Source of the DNA: Begonia masoniana
Taxonomy: Eukaryota > Streptophyta > Magnoliopsida > Cucurbitales > Begoniaceae
NCBI GenBank assembly: GCA_022432975.1
Contig: CM039505.1
Location: forward strand, 19,457,716-19,521,715
DNA: 64,000 nt
Reading direction: 5' to 3'
In this document: positions 34,574-46,411 of the stretch, one piece after another
Layout of the letters: each line of letters starts with the position of its first letter
Position numbering within the stretch: the first letter of the stretch is position 1
Notes under the pieces: model-generated
What the model was told of the DNA's origin: nothing
Seen by the model: only the letters and a program-made list of their open reading frames with translations
Database searches by the model: none
Translations under genes and position numbers: made by a program

Positions 34574-34618
34574 CTCGAGCGCGCAGAATCTCAAGCTTCG
34601 TCCACGGGAGTCGTGTGT
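34574..34618 (-). other. Splice-like mini-exon in LTR
   Basis: On the minus strand 45 bp between TTTGTCTCAG and GTAAGT, containing CCGTGGACGAAGCTTGAG. Identical segments lie at 41764-41808 and 55136-55180. Confidence 0.45.
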
Positions 34619-35581
34619 CTGAGACAAAACACGATATTCGTCGTTAAAACCAATTTAAGCTATTAACGTCCAAATTACAAAATCCTTAACTATTGAATTT
34701 TTCCTAAATTCCTCACTTAGCTAATCAAAGCATTTAGAACGTCAATTAATGCTCGATAACTAAAAATTCCTATTACGAGAAATTTCTGAAAACTCGAAAA
34801 TTCTCAGATTTATACTTTTTCACAAATTGGTTTATCTTCGTCCAATAACGTCCGATACGTTCAATATATACCTAATCACGGCTAACCTATTAATTACGAG
34901 TCCTAATTCGCGTTTTTAACGAGATTTAATCGAAACCCTAATTATCTAAAACGGCGTAAACGTTGAAATAAAAGCTCTAAGATTGTAGGTACATACCGAG
35001 GATAGCGAGAGGAGAAGAAATGACGAAGAACGGAGGAGAAACGGAAGAGAAACGGAGGTCGGGATGTTGAGAAGTCGCCGCGGCCGTGAGAGGAGAAGCT
35101 CTCTGGCGATCGTGATTTCCAGAGAAGAAGAGAGAAGTGAGGGAGAAAATAGGTTTAGGTTATTTTTATAAAATTGATTTGGTAAATTACTAAATTGCCC
35201 TTAGCACTTAATTCTATTTGTTTCGTCTTCGTTTCGTTAATCGTCCAGCTATTCAACATTTCCAAATTTCCATATTTTACCAATAAGTCCAACTTATTAT
35301 TAGAGATTTATTAAGACTGTCCGTTCGCAATTCGGACCTCGTTTACTATTTTTATTAAAACGTTCTTTACATTACGATAAACGTATTTACTCGGAATATA
35401 GCGTTTAATCTCCGAAAATTCCCAGAATTTCCTCAAAATTCTTATTATTCGTTATGATCATAATGACGCTTTCCGTTTGCGAAACTGATTGATTTGACAT
35501 ATTTACGAAAAATGCCATTAAATAATGAAATAATAATATAATATAATATATTCAAAAAGTCCGTACAAGCCGGATATTTCA

Positions 35582-35597
35582 TTCCACCCTCCTTATT
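35582..35597 (-). other. Tekay-type polypurine tract (copy A)
   Basis: The minus strand reads AAGGAGGGTGGAA directly before the 3' LTR start TGAAATATCC. Confidence 0.85.
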
Positions 35598-35621
35598 CAG
35601 AATTTTGTCCACAAAATTAAA

Positions 35622-37426
35622 TCATGCAAACAAATCAGGATACTTAGTCATCATATCCTGCTGTCGTTCCCACGTAGCCTCTTCCACCTCGTGGTTCCGC
35701 CACAAAACTTTGACCAGTGGAATCTCTTTGTTGCGCAAAATCTTGATGGAAGTCTCCAAAATACGTACCGGCCTCACCTCATAGCTCAAGGTAGGCTGTA
35801 CCTCGATCTCTGTAGCCTCCACAATATGCGACGGATCGCGCAAGCACTTCCGAAGTATAGATACATGAAATACATCATGGATACCCTCCATAGAAGACGG
35901 AAGCTGTAATCTGTACGCCAACTTCCCGATCCTCTTCAGAATAGGAAAGGGCCCCACATAACGAGGGTTCAACTTACTCCTCCTTCCAAATCTCGCTACG
36001 CCTTTGAATGGAGAAACCTTCAAATAAACTTCGTCGCCCTCCTCGAACTCTAGCTCTCGCCGTCTCATGTCAGCATAACTCTTCTGCCGGCTCTGAGCTA
36101 CCTGAATACGCTGCCGGATAACGGCAATCTTTTCTGCCGTTTGCTGTAGAATCTCAGGACCTACGATGCTGGCCTCGCCAACCTCGTCCCAATGTAACGG
36201 AGACCTACATTTCCGACCATATAGCGCCTCGTACGGTGTCATGCCAATAGTAGCCTGGAAGCTGTTATTATAAGAGAACTCGATCAGTGGCAAATACCTG
36301 CTCCACGATCCCTGAAACTCCAGCACACACGCTCTGAGCATATCCTCAAGAATCTGGTTCGTCCTCTCTGTCTGTCCATCAGTCTGAGGATGAAATGCGG
36401 TGCTGAAATTAAGCTGAGTCCCCATAGCCTTGTGCAGACTCTTCCAGAATTTCGATGTAAACCTCGGATCTCGATCCGAAACAATAGAAGCTGGCACGCC
36501 ATGCAGTCTGACAATCTCCTGCACATAGAGCTCTGCGAGCTGATCCATAGACGATGCCATCTTCACAGATAAGAAGTGGGCCGACTTTGTCAATCGGTCC
36601 ACAATAACCCAAATGCCGTCATGGCCTCTCGTAGTCCTCGGGAGCCCCACAATGAAATCCATGGAGATCTGCTCCCACTTCCACTCCAGAATCGGCAGTG
36701 GTAATAGTGTTCCAGCGGGTCTCTGGTGCTCAGTCTTTACCTGCTGACATACTAGGCAGGTCTCAACGTACTTGGCAACCACCCTCTTCATGTTCGGCCA
36801 CCAGAAGTGCTGTTTCAAATCCCGGTACATCTTGGTACTCCCCGGGTGTACAGAATATGCCGAAGAATGTGCCTTGGCCAATATCTCCTTCTTTAGATCC
36901 TCGTCACTAGGCACGTACCACCTATGCCTGAACTTCAGAATACCATCCTCTGATAAATGGAAATCTGACGAGTCTCCCAATGTCATGCTCGATCGAAGCT
37001 CCATACACTCCGTATCACTCTGCTGAGCCTCGCGTATACGATCAAGAATAGTTGGCCTGAGAGAAATGTTGGCAAGCATATAGGACAACTCTGCCACTAT
37101 CTCCACGTCGAATCTCTGAATCTCAGACCGCAGCGTAGCTGACATCGCTGCTAATGATGGCTGACTCGCAGAAGGCACTCTACTCAGTGCATCAGCTACC
37201 TTGTTCGCCTTTCCTGGGTGGTACTTGATATCAAAATCGTAATCATTGACGAACTCAAGCCATCGCCTCTGTCGCATATTCAGCTCTTTCTGCGTAAATA
37301 AGTACTTCAAGCTCTTGTGGTCGGAAAATATCTCGCACTGCTGCCCATATAAATAATGCCTCCATATCTTTAGTGCGAAGACGACGGCTGCTAACTCGAG
37401 GTCGTGCGTGGGGTAATTCTGCTCGT
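35622..37426 (-). CDS. pol: Tekay-type pol: RNase H end, integrase, chromodomain-like tail (copy A)
   Basis: One open frame from the frame break near 37427 to the stop at 35622. It starts with the end of RNase H ([39 protein letters not shown]). Integrase has the zinc-binding [19 protein letters not shown] and CLVCQQVK, then catalytic regions [27 protein letters not shown] and [19 protein letters not shown]. The C-terminal part has [36 protein letters not shown] and [12 protein letters not shown]. It ends with a chromodomain-like segment, [20 protein letters not shown] then [14 protein letters not shown]. Integrase inserts the DNA copy; the chromodomain is thought to steer it to heterochromatin. 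It is intact from about 37426 to the end. Confidence 0.92.
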
Positions 37427-39274
37427 CGGCTTCAACTGCCGAGAAGCATAAGAAATAACTCTACCCTCCTGCATCAATACACAACCGAGTCCCACTCCCG
37501 ATGCATCACAATAAACACTGTATCTGACACCTTCATCAGGTAGCGCCAGTACTGGGGCAGTGGTCAATCTCTGCTTTAACTCCATAAAGCTGTCATCACA
37601 AGCAGACGACCATACAAACTTCTCGTTCTTTCGAGTCAATCGTGTAAGAGGAAGTGCGATCTTCGAGAATCCCTCTATAAACTTCCGATAATAACCGGCC
37701 AATCCGAGAAATCCACGCACCTCACGTACGTTCTTCGGCTGTGGCCAATCTCTGACCACCTGTATTTTGCTCGGATCCACAGAAACTCCGTCCTGTGATA
37801 TAATATGGCCCAGAAAACTCACTCTGTCAAGCCAGAACTCGCACTTAGAAAACTTTGGATACAGCTGGCGCTCACATAGAATACTCAGAACAATCCTCAG
37901 ATGCTCCTCGTGTTCTTCCTTCGTCTTGGAGTAAATCAGAATATCGTCGATGAAAACCACCACGAACCTGTCCAGATACTCCTTGAAAACACGGTTCATC
38001 AAATCCATGAACGCTGCAGGGGCATTAGTAAGTCCGAAAGACATAACAAGAAACTCATAATGCCCGTACCTCGTTCGGAAAGCTGTTTTCTGAACATCTT
38101 CCTTCCGAACCTTCAGCTGATAATAACCCGAGCGCAGGTCGATCCTGGAAAATACTCGGGCACCCTGTAGCTGATCAAATAGGTCATCAATCCGAGGCAG
38201 TGGATACTTATTCTTCACTGTCAATTTATTCAGCTCTCTATAATCGATGCACATTCTGAGGGTCCCGTCTTTCTTCTTAACAAACAGAACGGGCGCACCC
38301 CAGGGTGAAACGCTGGGCCGAATGAAACCCTTCTCTAACAACTCGTCAAGCTGAGTACTCAACTCTCTCAACTCAGCTGGTGCCAACCGGTAAGGGTTCT
38401 TGAACCTTGGCGCAGAGTTTGGATAGACATCAATAGTGAACTCAATCTCCCGGTCTGGTGATAAACCGGGAAGATCATCGAGGAATATGCCAGAGAACTC
38501 TCTAACAATAGGAATGTCGCTCGGCTTCACTCCGCTGAGCAACTGAATATCAAAAATCGAGGCCAAATAAATAGAGCACGCACCTTTGAATTGCTCGTTG
38601 ACCATCATGGAATAAGAAATAGGCGAGCTACTCAGTCGGTTCCTCGCCTGATAGGAAAACTCGACTCTGTCTGGGGGTCGGAAGGTCACAATCCCGGAGC
38701 GACAATCGATGGTGGCGAAGTGCTGTGCTAGCCAGTCCATCCCCAAAATAAGGTCGTACCGCTCTATGCCCATAACGATCAGACGTGCGTAGAGGGTAAC
38801 GCTCCCAACTGAAATAATATTCCCCTGAATAACATGACTGGACTGCATACGCTCTCCTGAGGGCAGCAATACACTATACTCGCACTCTGCCGACTCAGAC
38901 TCTAACCCCAATCTAGCCATACATGCAGTCGATACGAAGGAGTGCGTAGCTCCGGTATCCATCAAAGTAAATACAGTAGCGCCCATAAGCAAAATAGTAC
39001 CTGCAATCACGGCAGGCTGAGCATCGTCATCAACATCCTCAGGCTCGATGAAGGCGAAAACCCTGGGCATAACCTTCCTCTGATCTCCGCCCAACTGATC
39101 TCGGCCCGGGTGGGGGCAAGTCTCTAACAAAATGGCCAACTCCACCACATCTGTAGCATTTGTTAGAGCCCACACGGCACTCTCCACTATGTTCCCTCTG
39201 ACACAAGGGGCACCATGGCATCTGAGAAGCCCCCTGAACTTGCTTCCCCTTGCCCCGATCATTACCTCCCTCAA
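37391..39274 (-). CDS. pol: Tekay-type pol: protease, RT, start of RNase H (copy A)
   Basis: 627 codons in one frame; the ATG at 39274 is arbitrary, since the frame continues from gag. Protease: [20 protein letters not shown] near residue 105, with catalytic [58 protein letters not shown] and the catalytic [18 protein letters not shown], all well preserved. RNase H begins with [20 protein letters not shown]. The frame breaks near 37427, just after ASRQLKP. That break is also present in copy B (near 50801), so it is more likely a real mutation than a private error. Confidence 0.92.
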   Translation of the reverse strand: MREVMIGARGSKFRGLLRCHGAPCVRGNIVESAVWALTNATDVVELAILLETCPHPGRDQLGGDQRKVMPRVFAFIEPEDVDDDAQPAVIAGTILLMGATVFTLMDTGATHSFVSTACMARLGLESESAECEYSVLLPSGERMQSSHVIQGNIISVGSVTLYARLIVMGIERYDLILGMDWLAQHFATIDCRSGIVTFRPPDRVEFSYQARNRLSSSPISYSMMVNEQFKGACSIYLASIFDIQLLSGVKPSDIPIVREFSGIFLDDLPGLSPDREIEFTIDVYPNSAPRFKNPYRLAPAELRELSTQLDELLEKGFIRPSVSPWGAPVLFVKKKDGTLRMCIDYRELNKLTVKNKYPLPRIDDLFDQLQGARVFSRIDLRSGYYQLKVRKEDVQKTAFRTRYGHYEFLVMSFGLTNAPAAFMDLMNRVFKEYLDRFVVVFIDDILIYSKTKEEHEEHLRIVLSILCERQLYPKFSKCEFWLDRVSFLGHIISQDGVSVDPSKIQVVRDWPQPKNVREVRGFLGLAGYYRKFIEGFSKIALPLTRLTRKNEKFVWSSACDDSFMELKQRLTTAPVLALPDEGVRYSVYCDASGVGLGCVLMQEGRVISYASRQLKPTSRITPRTTSS

Positions 39275-40087
39275 GAGGTCTCTTCACACCCCTCGGCAGC
39301 TGCTGAGGCGGCTGTGCTCTAGGCTGCCATCCTCGGTTCTGTGACTTAGGACGGATCTCTCGAAAGAAGCCCTTCGCTGGCTCCCTCAGTCTAACACAAG
39401 TGGCCCTGGCGGCCTCGATATCCAGAGCTCTAGCTGTGATGTCAGAAAAGGGCACATCAATAATACCTGAGACAACCACGTGCATCCGGATCTCCGGATG
39501 AAGTCCCTCTATAAACTGGTGCACCTTCTCCTCATTATCGCAAACAAGACGAGGTGCAAATCTGGATAATGCCTCAAACTTCCGAATATAATCAGCAACT
39601 GAACCAGTCTGCTTCAGCTGCATAAACTCGTTCCTCTTGGCCACCCTCACCGTGCGGCTGAAATACTTATCGAAGAATAGAAACTTGAACCGATCCCAAG
39701 TCATAATAGATACGTCCGTCGTCACCTTGATCGATCCCACCAGAAACGGGCATCCATCGCTAAATGAAAGGTAGCATACGCCACCTTGCTCCCGTTCCCT
39801 ACCTTGGCGTAAGCTAACATGTCCTCCATAACTCGATCCATTCCTCGGCACGTGTCGGATCCGATGACTGGCCTTCGAATACTGGAGGCCGTAGACTTTG
39901 AAACCTCTGCATACCCTGATTACTGGGAACTACCAAGTCTTGGACCCTCTGATTCTCTCGCTGGTTCTCCCGATTTACTAATTCCGTAATCTGTTGCGCC
40001 TGCCTGTCCATATGCTGAGACTGGCGATCGATCAACTCCGTAAGACGATCCATCGCGTTCATCTCTCGGATCCCTTCCTCGAGTCAT
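39039..40087 (-). pseudogene. gag: Tekay-type gag (copy A, with private indels)
   Basis: The likely start is MTRGRDPRD at 40087. Frame changes occur near 40060, 39832, 39737 and 39118; none is shared with copy B, where this gene reads through. Blocks: LIDRQSQHMDRQAQQITELV, RFQSLRPPVFEGQSSDPTRA, FKFLFFDKYFSRTVRVAKR, YIRKFEALSRFAPRLV, EGLHPEIRMHVV, a basic [18 protein letters not shown] tract and the CCHC knuckle [13 protein letters not shown]. Gag forms the particle and binds RNA. The breaks look like sequence errors because copy B lacks them. Confidence 0.9.
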
Positions 40088-40237
40088 ATTTATAAAAACT
40101 CCTATAAAATTTAAAAACAAGAAATCCTAAGAAACTGAAATCAAACGAAGCAGTAAACAAACTTACAGTTGATGTAGGATGTCCGCGTAGTGGCTGTGCA
40201 GTCGAGCAGTCTACAGAATCGATTTTAAAACCCGGGG

Positions 40238-40249
40238 GCTCTGATACCA
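40238..40249 (-). other. Tekay-type primer binding site (copy A)
   Basis: TGGTATCAGAGC on the minus strand, four bases from the 5' LTR edge at 40254. Confidence 0.92.
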
Positions 40250-41763
40250 TAAATGTAACACCCCTAATACTGTACCCATTTACTCGTACAAATTTTTCAT
40301 TTTATTTTACACTTTAAGCGGAAACTGAATCGGAAATGAAATCGTTAGTGTTGTTTAGAAAACCATTTAAAATAAACATAAAACCATTTAATAAAACAAT
40401 TAGAACTATTTAATAAAACCAATTTTGATTAAACAATCGGGAGGACAAAACTGTCCAACCCGTGGCAATTAAGTGCAGTGAACAGTCGCTGCAGCATGCA
40501 GCGACTGAGCGCTGCAGTTGCTGCAGCATGCAGCGCCCGATCGCTGCATTGCTGCAGCGATCGCGCGCTGCCGTTGCTGTAGCAGCATCGATCGCTGCTT
40601 TGCTGCAGCGATCGCACGCTGCTGATGCTGCAGCAAGCAGCGATCAGTCGCTGCATTGCTGCAGCGCCTGATCGCTGCACTGCAGCCTTGATCCACACTA
40701 TTGCTCTCTGAAATTTCCAGAGAGCAAATACTTCAGTAAGCTCTCTGGAAATCCGGTTTCCAGAGAGCAAATTCACACTATTTGCCTCTCATTCAGTTTC
40801 TTGCAATCTTTATACTTCTCACTAAAACATACAACTTATAAATTAAACTCACTCCATTTACAGCAGACTTTGCGAAGTCCAACTGCATGGATAGCTCTAA
40901 AAACCGAGCTATCCATAACAACCTAAACCAATCAAAACGTTTTCAAACATTCAGTAAACAGTTTAAACCAAAGCGTTTTACATACAATTACCAAAATGTT
41001 ATCTAACCTCTATCCAGAACCAAGCACCCTAATATGTTCTATACAGTTTATCATCAATCCAAAATGTCTCAAAAAAAACCCCAAAACCTTTACGTACATC
41101 CCCCACGGGTCAAAACGCGTCTCGACTGCTCAGCGCACTCCCACGGCCATCATCCATCAACTGCACCTACGTCAAGAGGAGGAACGTCGTCCTCACCTGG
41201 CTCAATATCTCCTAAAATATCACCTACACCATACAGACACATATGAGATATTGAAATCTCAGTAAGCTACGTAAATGCAGATGCATGCGTGCAGTGCATA
41301 TGAAGTTCAGAAAACATGCATATCAGACATATCAGGTCATTTCATACAGATTGTCACCGAGATATCAGCCCTATAAATGGAAAGGATACATCCCGCGGTC
41401 GGACTACCACTTTCGATTTAGAGGAGGGGGGTACATGCTCAACAACCCTACAGCCATGCCTGAGCCCCATCTCGCGTGACCAGATACAGATTACGTATTT
41501 TCGTTCATTATTCATTTCATTTGAAAACTTGTGCAGAAATCCATTTTCATGTCATTTGAAACACGTGATGCATGAACAGTTATAACAGAAAGTAAACAAT
41601 CAACATATATACCATCAAGGACCAAAATAGAGTAACTTGTAAACAATTTAAACCTAACTACCCAACCGAAAGCGATTTAAAGCAAACAATTCCTTAGGGA
41701 TCCTCGATACGACATCGAAGTATGGTGTAGACCGATTGGTCCAAGTAAGTCACGAAAACTTAC

Positions 41764-41808
41764 CTCGAGCGCGCAGAATCTCAAGCTTCGTCCACGGGAG
41801 TCGTGTGT
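41764..41808 (-). other. Splice-like mini-exon in 5' LTR
   Basis: Same 45 bp segment and flanking AG/GTAAGT as at 34574-34618. In the 5' LTR it would lie in the transcribed leader. Confidence 0.45.
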
Positions 41809-42347
41809 CTGAGACAAAACACGATATTCGTCGTTAAAACCAATTAAGCTATTAACGTCCAATTACAAAATCCTTAACTATTGAATTTTTCCTAAATTCC
41901 TCACTTAGCTAATCAAGCATTTAGACGTCAATTAATGCTCGATAACTAGAAATTCCTATTACGAGAAATTTCCGAAAACTCGAAAATTCTCAGATTTATA
42001 CTTTTTCACAAATTGGTTTATCTTCGTCCAATACGTCCGATACGTTCAATATATACCTAATCACGGCTAACCTATTAATTACGAGTCCTAATTCGCGTTT
42101 TTAAACGAGATTTAATCGAAACCCTAATTATCTAAAATGGCGTAAACGTTGAAATAAAAGCTCTAATATTGTAGGTACATACGAGGATAGCGAGAGGAGA
42201 AGAAATGGACGAAGAACGGAGGAGAAACGGAAGAGAAACGGAGGTCGGGATGTTGAGAATGTCACCTGCGGCCGTGAGAGGAGAAGCTCTCGGGCGATCG
42301 TGATTTCCAAGAGAAGAGAGAAGTGAGGGAGAAAATAGGTTTAGGTT

Positions 42348-42355
42348 ATTTTATA
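42348..42355 (-). promoter_or_regulatory. Candidate TATA box of Tekay-type 5' LTR
   Basis: Minus strand TATAAAAT here, and TATAAAAA in copy B (55725-55732), followed downstream by CTCCCTCACTTCTCTCTTCT. Position near the U3/R boundary is inferred. Confidence 0.5.
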
Positions 42356-42795
42356 AAATTGATTTGGTAAATTACTAAATTGCCCTTAGCACTTAATTCT
42401 ATTTGTTTCGTCTTCGTTTCGTTAATCGTCCAGCTATTCGACATTTCCAAATTTCCATATTTTACCAATAAGTCCAACTTATTATTAGAGATTTATTAAG
42501 ACTGTCCGTTCGCAATTCGGACCTCGTTACTATTTTTATTAAAACATTCTTTACATTACGATAAACGTATTTACTCGGAATATAGCGTTTAATCTCCGAA
42601 AATTCCCAGAATTTCCTCAAAATTCTTATTATTTGTTATGATCATAATGACGCTTTCCGTTTGCGAAACTGATTGATTTGACATATTTACGAAAAATGCC
42701 ATTAAATAATGAAATAATAATATAATATAATATATTCAAAAGTCCGTACAAGCCGGATATTTCATAGTTAGACTTAAACATACTTTAAGTTAACA

Positions 42796-43941
42796 TATGT
42801 CACTCAACCAAAGGGTTTGAGGACCCTCATCATTCTGAGTATGTCTATCGTTTGAAAAAAACACTATACGGACTTAAACAAGCACCCCGAGCATGGTATG
42901 AACGACTCACGTATATTTATTATCCAAGAGATATGAGCGAAGAGGAGTAGATAAAATCCTTTTCATTCACCGTGAAAAAGGTCAGTTTTACTTGCTCAAA
43001 TTTATGTTGATGACATAGTGTTTGGCTCTGTGTCACAGATGCTGGTAGATGATTTTGTTGCTAAAATGACTGGCGAATTTGAGATGAGCATGGTCGGTGA
43101 GCTCAATTACTTCCTTGGTCTTCAGATTCAGCAAAGAAATGATGGAATTTTCATATCCTAAATCAAGTATGCCAAAAATCTGTTGAAGCGTTTCAAGTTA
43201 GATAATGCCCGTCCCAAAATAACACCAATGAGACACATGAAAAACTCTCCAAAGATGAGAAAATGACTTCTGTTGATGCACGACTATATAGAAGTATAAA
43301 TAGAGACCTCTAATATCTAACTGCTAGTCGGCCAGACATTTATTATAGTATGGATTATGTGCTCGGTTTCAAGCAAATCCCCACGAGTCTCACCTTGTTG
43401 TCAGTGAAGCGAATTCTCAAATATGTTGGCGGGACGACTGACTATGGAATCTGGTATTCATTTGATTCAAATGCAAATCTAGTGGCTATTGTGATGCTGA
43501 TTAGGCTGGGAGTTCGGATGATCAGAAAAGTACTTCTGGTGGATGCTTTTATTTGGGAAACAATTTGGTGTCATGGTTCAGAAAGAAGCAAAACTTCATA
43601 TCTCTGTCTACAGCTTAGACAGAATATATTGCAGCTGGTAGTAGCTATACTCAACCTTTTTTAGATGAAACAAATGCTTAAAGACTATGGTGTCACACAG
43701 GATGTCATAACGTATACTTGATAATATGAGTGCTATTAATATCTCCAAGAATCCAGTATAGCCATTCTCGAAAAAAACATATTGATATTCGACATCATTT
43801 CATTAGATCCTTGCAGAAGACAAAATTATCACCTTGGAGCATATGGTGACGGAAAAACAAATTGTCGATATTTTTACCAAAGCTTTGGATGGTGTGAAAT
43901 TTGAAGAATTGAGGTCTGCCTTAGGCCTCTGTGTCATGTGA
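42796..43941 (+). pseudogene. pol: SIRE-1 pol: RT end and RNase H (copy A)
   Basis: Resumes RT after the solo [27 protein letters not shown] (broken by indels), then QIYVDDIVFGSVSQMLVDDF, MSMVGELNYFLGLQIQQRN, KYAKNLLKRFKL. RNase H follows: GTTDYGIWYSFDSNANL, KSTSGGCFY, AINISKNPV, KHIDIRHHFIRS, EKQIVDIFTKALDGVKFEEL. It has many stops and frameshifts. Several of the shifts are absent from copy B at 56175-57327 and fall in homopolymers (for example AAAAAA and TTTT runs), so they are probably sequence errors. The stops TAA, TAG shared with copy B are real decay. Confidence 0.85.
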
Positions 43942-45009
43942 GAGATTTATTCGAGAGTTATATTAGATATTGAAGTGTGAAATGGGGGAGAATGAAAGGT
44001 GGTGATTGGTTGGAAATGTAATGGTTGAAAATTTAAAAAAAATTGAAAAGTCAAGTTTTACCAACCAATAGGGAATTAGCAATTGAATGAATTAAATTGG
44101 AAATGCTGGAGGTGTAATAATAAGATGAATCACGTTGGAATCCATGGAGTGAAAAGGTGGTTTGTTTTATTAAATTTAAAAAGTGAATGGTTGGAAATTT
44201 GGTTTGAAAGTCCAAGTTATATAAGCCAATCAAATTGCAAGGAAAATGTGTTGTTTTCTTTGTTGGTTCACGGTGATATTCAAGGGAGAAAGAGGGGGTT
44301 TTGAGTGTAATTTTAGAAAACTTTGTGGAGGGAAAAGAAAAGTAAGAAAAGATGATTTTTATAAAAAGGTTAATTAAGTGTTAAAAATGGTAAAAATCCT
44401 ATTCTTCCTCCTTTCTTCTTCGTGAAAGACCAGCGGCCATTAGTGGCTTCCTCCCTCTCTTTTCTTTAATTTCTCAAGGTGATTTAAGGTAAAAATGAGT
44501 GGGTTTTGGTTTTTATATGTTAGGTGTTGATTATTGGTGTTTAAGGGTATTTAGAGTTAGTTAGTGAGGGTTTGGAAATCCTAGAATGTGACGTCCGAAT
44601 TTTTGACTCCTTGGCTATATTTTCTTCCTATTTTGATCATTTAATTGTTGGATGATTAGTTTAGGTGGTTAGAGTGATTAGATTGAAGATTGGGGGAGTG
44701 TTACACAAAAACCGGTTGTGAACACTAGGATGGCCAATTCTGTTGGTGGAGTTTCGGATTGGCCAATTGAGTTATTTGGTTACTTTGAGTGCTTCAATGG
44801 ATAGTAGACGTTGTAGAGGTTTTCGAATTGGGGTGGCACGTCGAAATCCGTTGAAAAATGTGAAAGTTATGGCCGTTTGAATTTGGACGGTAGAATTTGC
44901 ATAAAAATCGGGTTTGAGTGTTTAGGTTGAAAGGTTTGTGTTTGTTTGATTTAGTTGATTTCTTTAGAATTCCCTAGGATGTTACTAAGTTAAGTCTCCA
45001 TTATTTTAG

Positions 45010-45066
45010 GTGATTGAGCGTGTAATTTGGTTGAACAAAGTGAGCGAGAATGAACCGAGACACCAG
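45010..45066 (+). other. Splice-like mini-exon in LTR
   Basis: 57 bp between CCATTATTTTAG and GTAAGT, followed by TCTTCGAGCCTACACCAC. Duplicate at 58401-58457. Confidence 0.4.
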
Positions 45067-45261
45067 GTAAGTAGAGGATTGTGTGTTTTGTTGTCTTCGA
45101 GCCTACACCACAGAACAGTAGGGATGTTTGTTTGTTTGTTTGGTTGTTTGCTTGTTGTGTTTTATTTTATGTTGTGCATTGTGTGGCATGCGTCAAGGTT
45201 TTTGAACCACGAAAAAATGAGTTGTGAGCATGGGTATATAGAAATAACGAGAAATGCATCG

Positions 45262-45610
45262 TGATCCCGAGTAGGGTTCCCTGCTGGGGGAGTAGTGCTC
45301 GTGGAACACCTCGGGAGGGTCCCTGCAAGGGATGTATTGCACTAGGTAGTGATAGCGAGTAGAGTTGCCTCGCCGGGGAGTAGTGCTCGTGGAGCACCTC
45401 GGGAGGGTCTCTACAGAGTTGTGTTGTGATAATAATAGACTGAACAGTGATATCGAGTAGGGCTGCCTTGCCGGGGAGTCGTGCTCATGGAGCACCTCGG
45501 AAGGATCTCTATGAGAGATGCACTGTGATAATAGATTGAGCCGTGATATTGAATAGAGCTGCTTCGCCGGGGAGTAGTGCTCGTGGAGCACCTCGGGAGG
45601 GTCTCTATGA
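45262..45610. repeat. About 90 bp tandem repeat with hairpin core
   Basis: Four units. Each contains GGGGAGTAGTGCTCGTGGAG then CACCTCGGGAGGGTC; GTGCTCGTGGAGCAC is a short inverted repeat. The minus-strand ORFs here only repeat MLHEHYSPA-like units and are not genes. Duplicate at 58650-58995. Confidence 0.9.
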
Positions 45611-45726
45611 AAGATGCACGGGTAAAATGATTAATAAAAGGAGAATGTAATTGAAACCAGCCTAGAGTGTAGAAGTTGCATTTTGTTTAGTTGCATTTGT
45701 TATCCCTACTTGCTAAGCGTAAGCTT

Positions 45727-45766
<40 letters not shown>

Positions 45767-46411
45767 TGGTGTAGGTGACGGAGCATTTACAGGTGAGCTT
45801 GAGAGTAAGGATCAGGACTAGGAGCAGTCGGAGATCCACGAGGCACGCCGGTGTGGGCAGTTGTCAGGGCGCTTCGACCTGGTTCTCGGGATGGGATGTG
45901 AAGTTGTATCTGGGGTTGGTAATTTATGGTTAGTTTTGTTAGCTTTCATGGGTGTGGATTTATGGGTTTTAAATGCACGTTTTGGTATTTTACGTTGTTT
46001 GTTGTCTAAATAAAGATAATGTTACGATGTTGTGAAAATGGTTCGTAACTGTTTTGGAACATTTTGAATGGTTTATAAACAGTTTGATATTTTCAGGTTT
46101 TCGGATTTAAAGAATTTTAGCCTTTATATTGTCCGATTTTTTTTAAAGTCTATAACGTCGGGTCTCTGATCTTTATTTTTTTCGTTAACCGTTTTAAGTC
46201 GGTTTTTGAAGATTTACGAGACACGGAGTTAAGGGTGTTGGGATAGTGTGGTAAAAATTTTAGCATTTTGGAGGTGTTTGGCTCGACGAAAATTGAAGAA
46301 AAGTGAGAAAAGGTCGAAAATTTATCGTAAATTATTTTAAAACGTCGTTTTAAACGCGGTTTGGGTTAGCAAAATAGCGTACCGAGCCGGGGAGGGTTCG
46401 GGGGCGTTACA

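Larger units (their letters stand above)
33063..35581 (-). repeat. Tekay-type 3' LTR (copy A)
   Basis: 2519 bp. On the plus strand it begins TGTAACACCCCTAATACTG and ends CAAGCCGGATATTTCA. Compared with the LTR at 53624-56143 I see about 16-17 substitutions, nearly all transitions, so the insertion is young. The short ORFs in the repeat-rich part are artefacts. Confidence 0.93.
33063..42764 (-). mobile_element. Tekay-type Ty3/gypsy element, nearly complete (copy A), TSD TAGTT
   Basis: 9.7 kb minus-strand element. From right to left: 5' LTR (40254-42764), PBS, gag, protease, RT, RNase H, integrase, chromodomain-like end, PPT and 3' LTR (33063-35581). TAGTT flanks both ends (33058-33062 and 42765-42769). 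Pol order (RT before integrase), long LTRs and the C-terminal region point to the Tekay/Del chromovirus lineage. The two LTRs are very similar. The part right of about 41.6 kb carries extra indels that look like sequence noise. A second copy with the same right-hand target site occurs at 48116-56143. Confidence 0.92.
40254..42764 (-). repeat. Tekay-type 5' LTR (copy A)
   Basis: 2511 bp, a close copy of 33063-35581 and of 53624-56143. From about 41.6 kb rightward it has extra one- and two-base indels, for example around 42240-42310, that are absent from both other copies. Confidence 0.92.
31858..42795 (-). mobile_element. Solo SIRE LTR inside SIRE-1 RT, TSD TATGT
   Basis: On the plus strand it begins TGTAGGATTGTGATTGTCTA and ends TACTTTAAGTTAACA at 42795. 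TATGT lies on both sides (31853-31857 and 42796-42800). Without the Tekay-type element at 33063-42769 it is about 1.23 kb. Start, end and several inner blocks (TTTTTACGTGGTTC, CCTTGAAGATCCTT, CACGGG(C/T)GTCAATCCACTG) match the SIRE-2 LTR, so it is a related family in the same orientation. Its own tandem repeat is at 32575-32750. There are no coding parts. Confidence 0.9.
43980..46411 (+). repeat. Tekay-type LTR after SIRE-1 pol (copy A), left edge unclear
   Basis: The right end GGGTTCGGGGGCGTTACA at 46411 is typical. The left end has no TGTAACACC; the sequence from about 43990 aligns with a point about 280 bp inside the LTR that starts at 63553 (shared AAAAGTCAA, ACCAATAGG, CACGTTGGAAT). So the first part seems lost. 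It carries TATAAAAA at 44360-44367, the splice-like segment at 45010-45066, a hairpin-rich tandem repeat at 45262-45610 and (GT)n at 45729-45760. Duplicate: 57380-59806. Confidence 0.75.

Noticed and set aside
36284..36526. Short ORFs on both strands inside Tekay-type integrase (also copy B)
   Set aside because: They are shadows of the integrase frame.
45167..45591. Minus-strand ORFs with repeated MLHEHYSPA units (also 58558-58983)
   Set aside because: They only reflect the 90 bp tandem repeat in an LTR.
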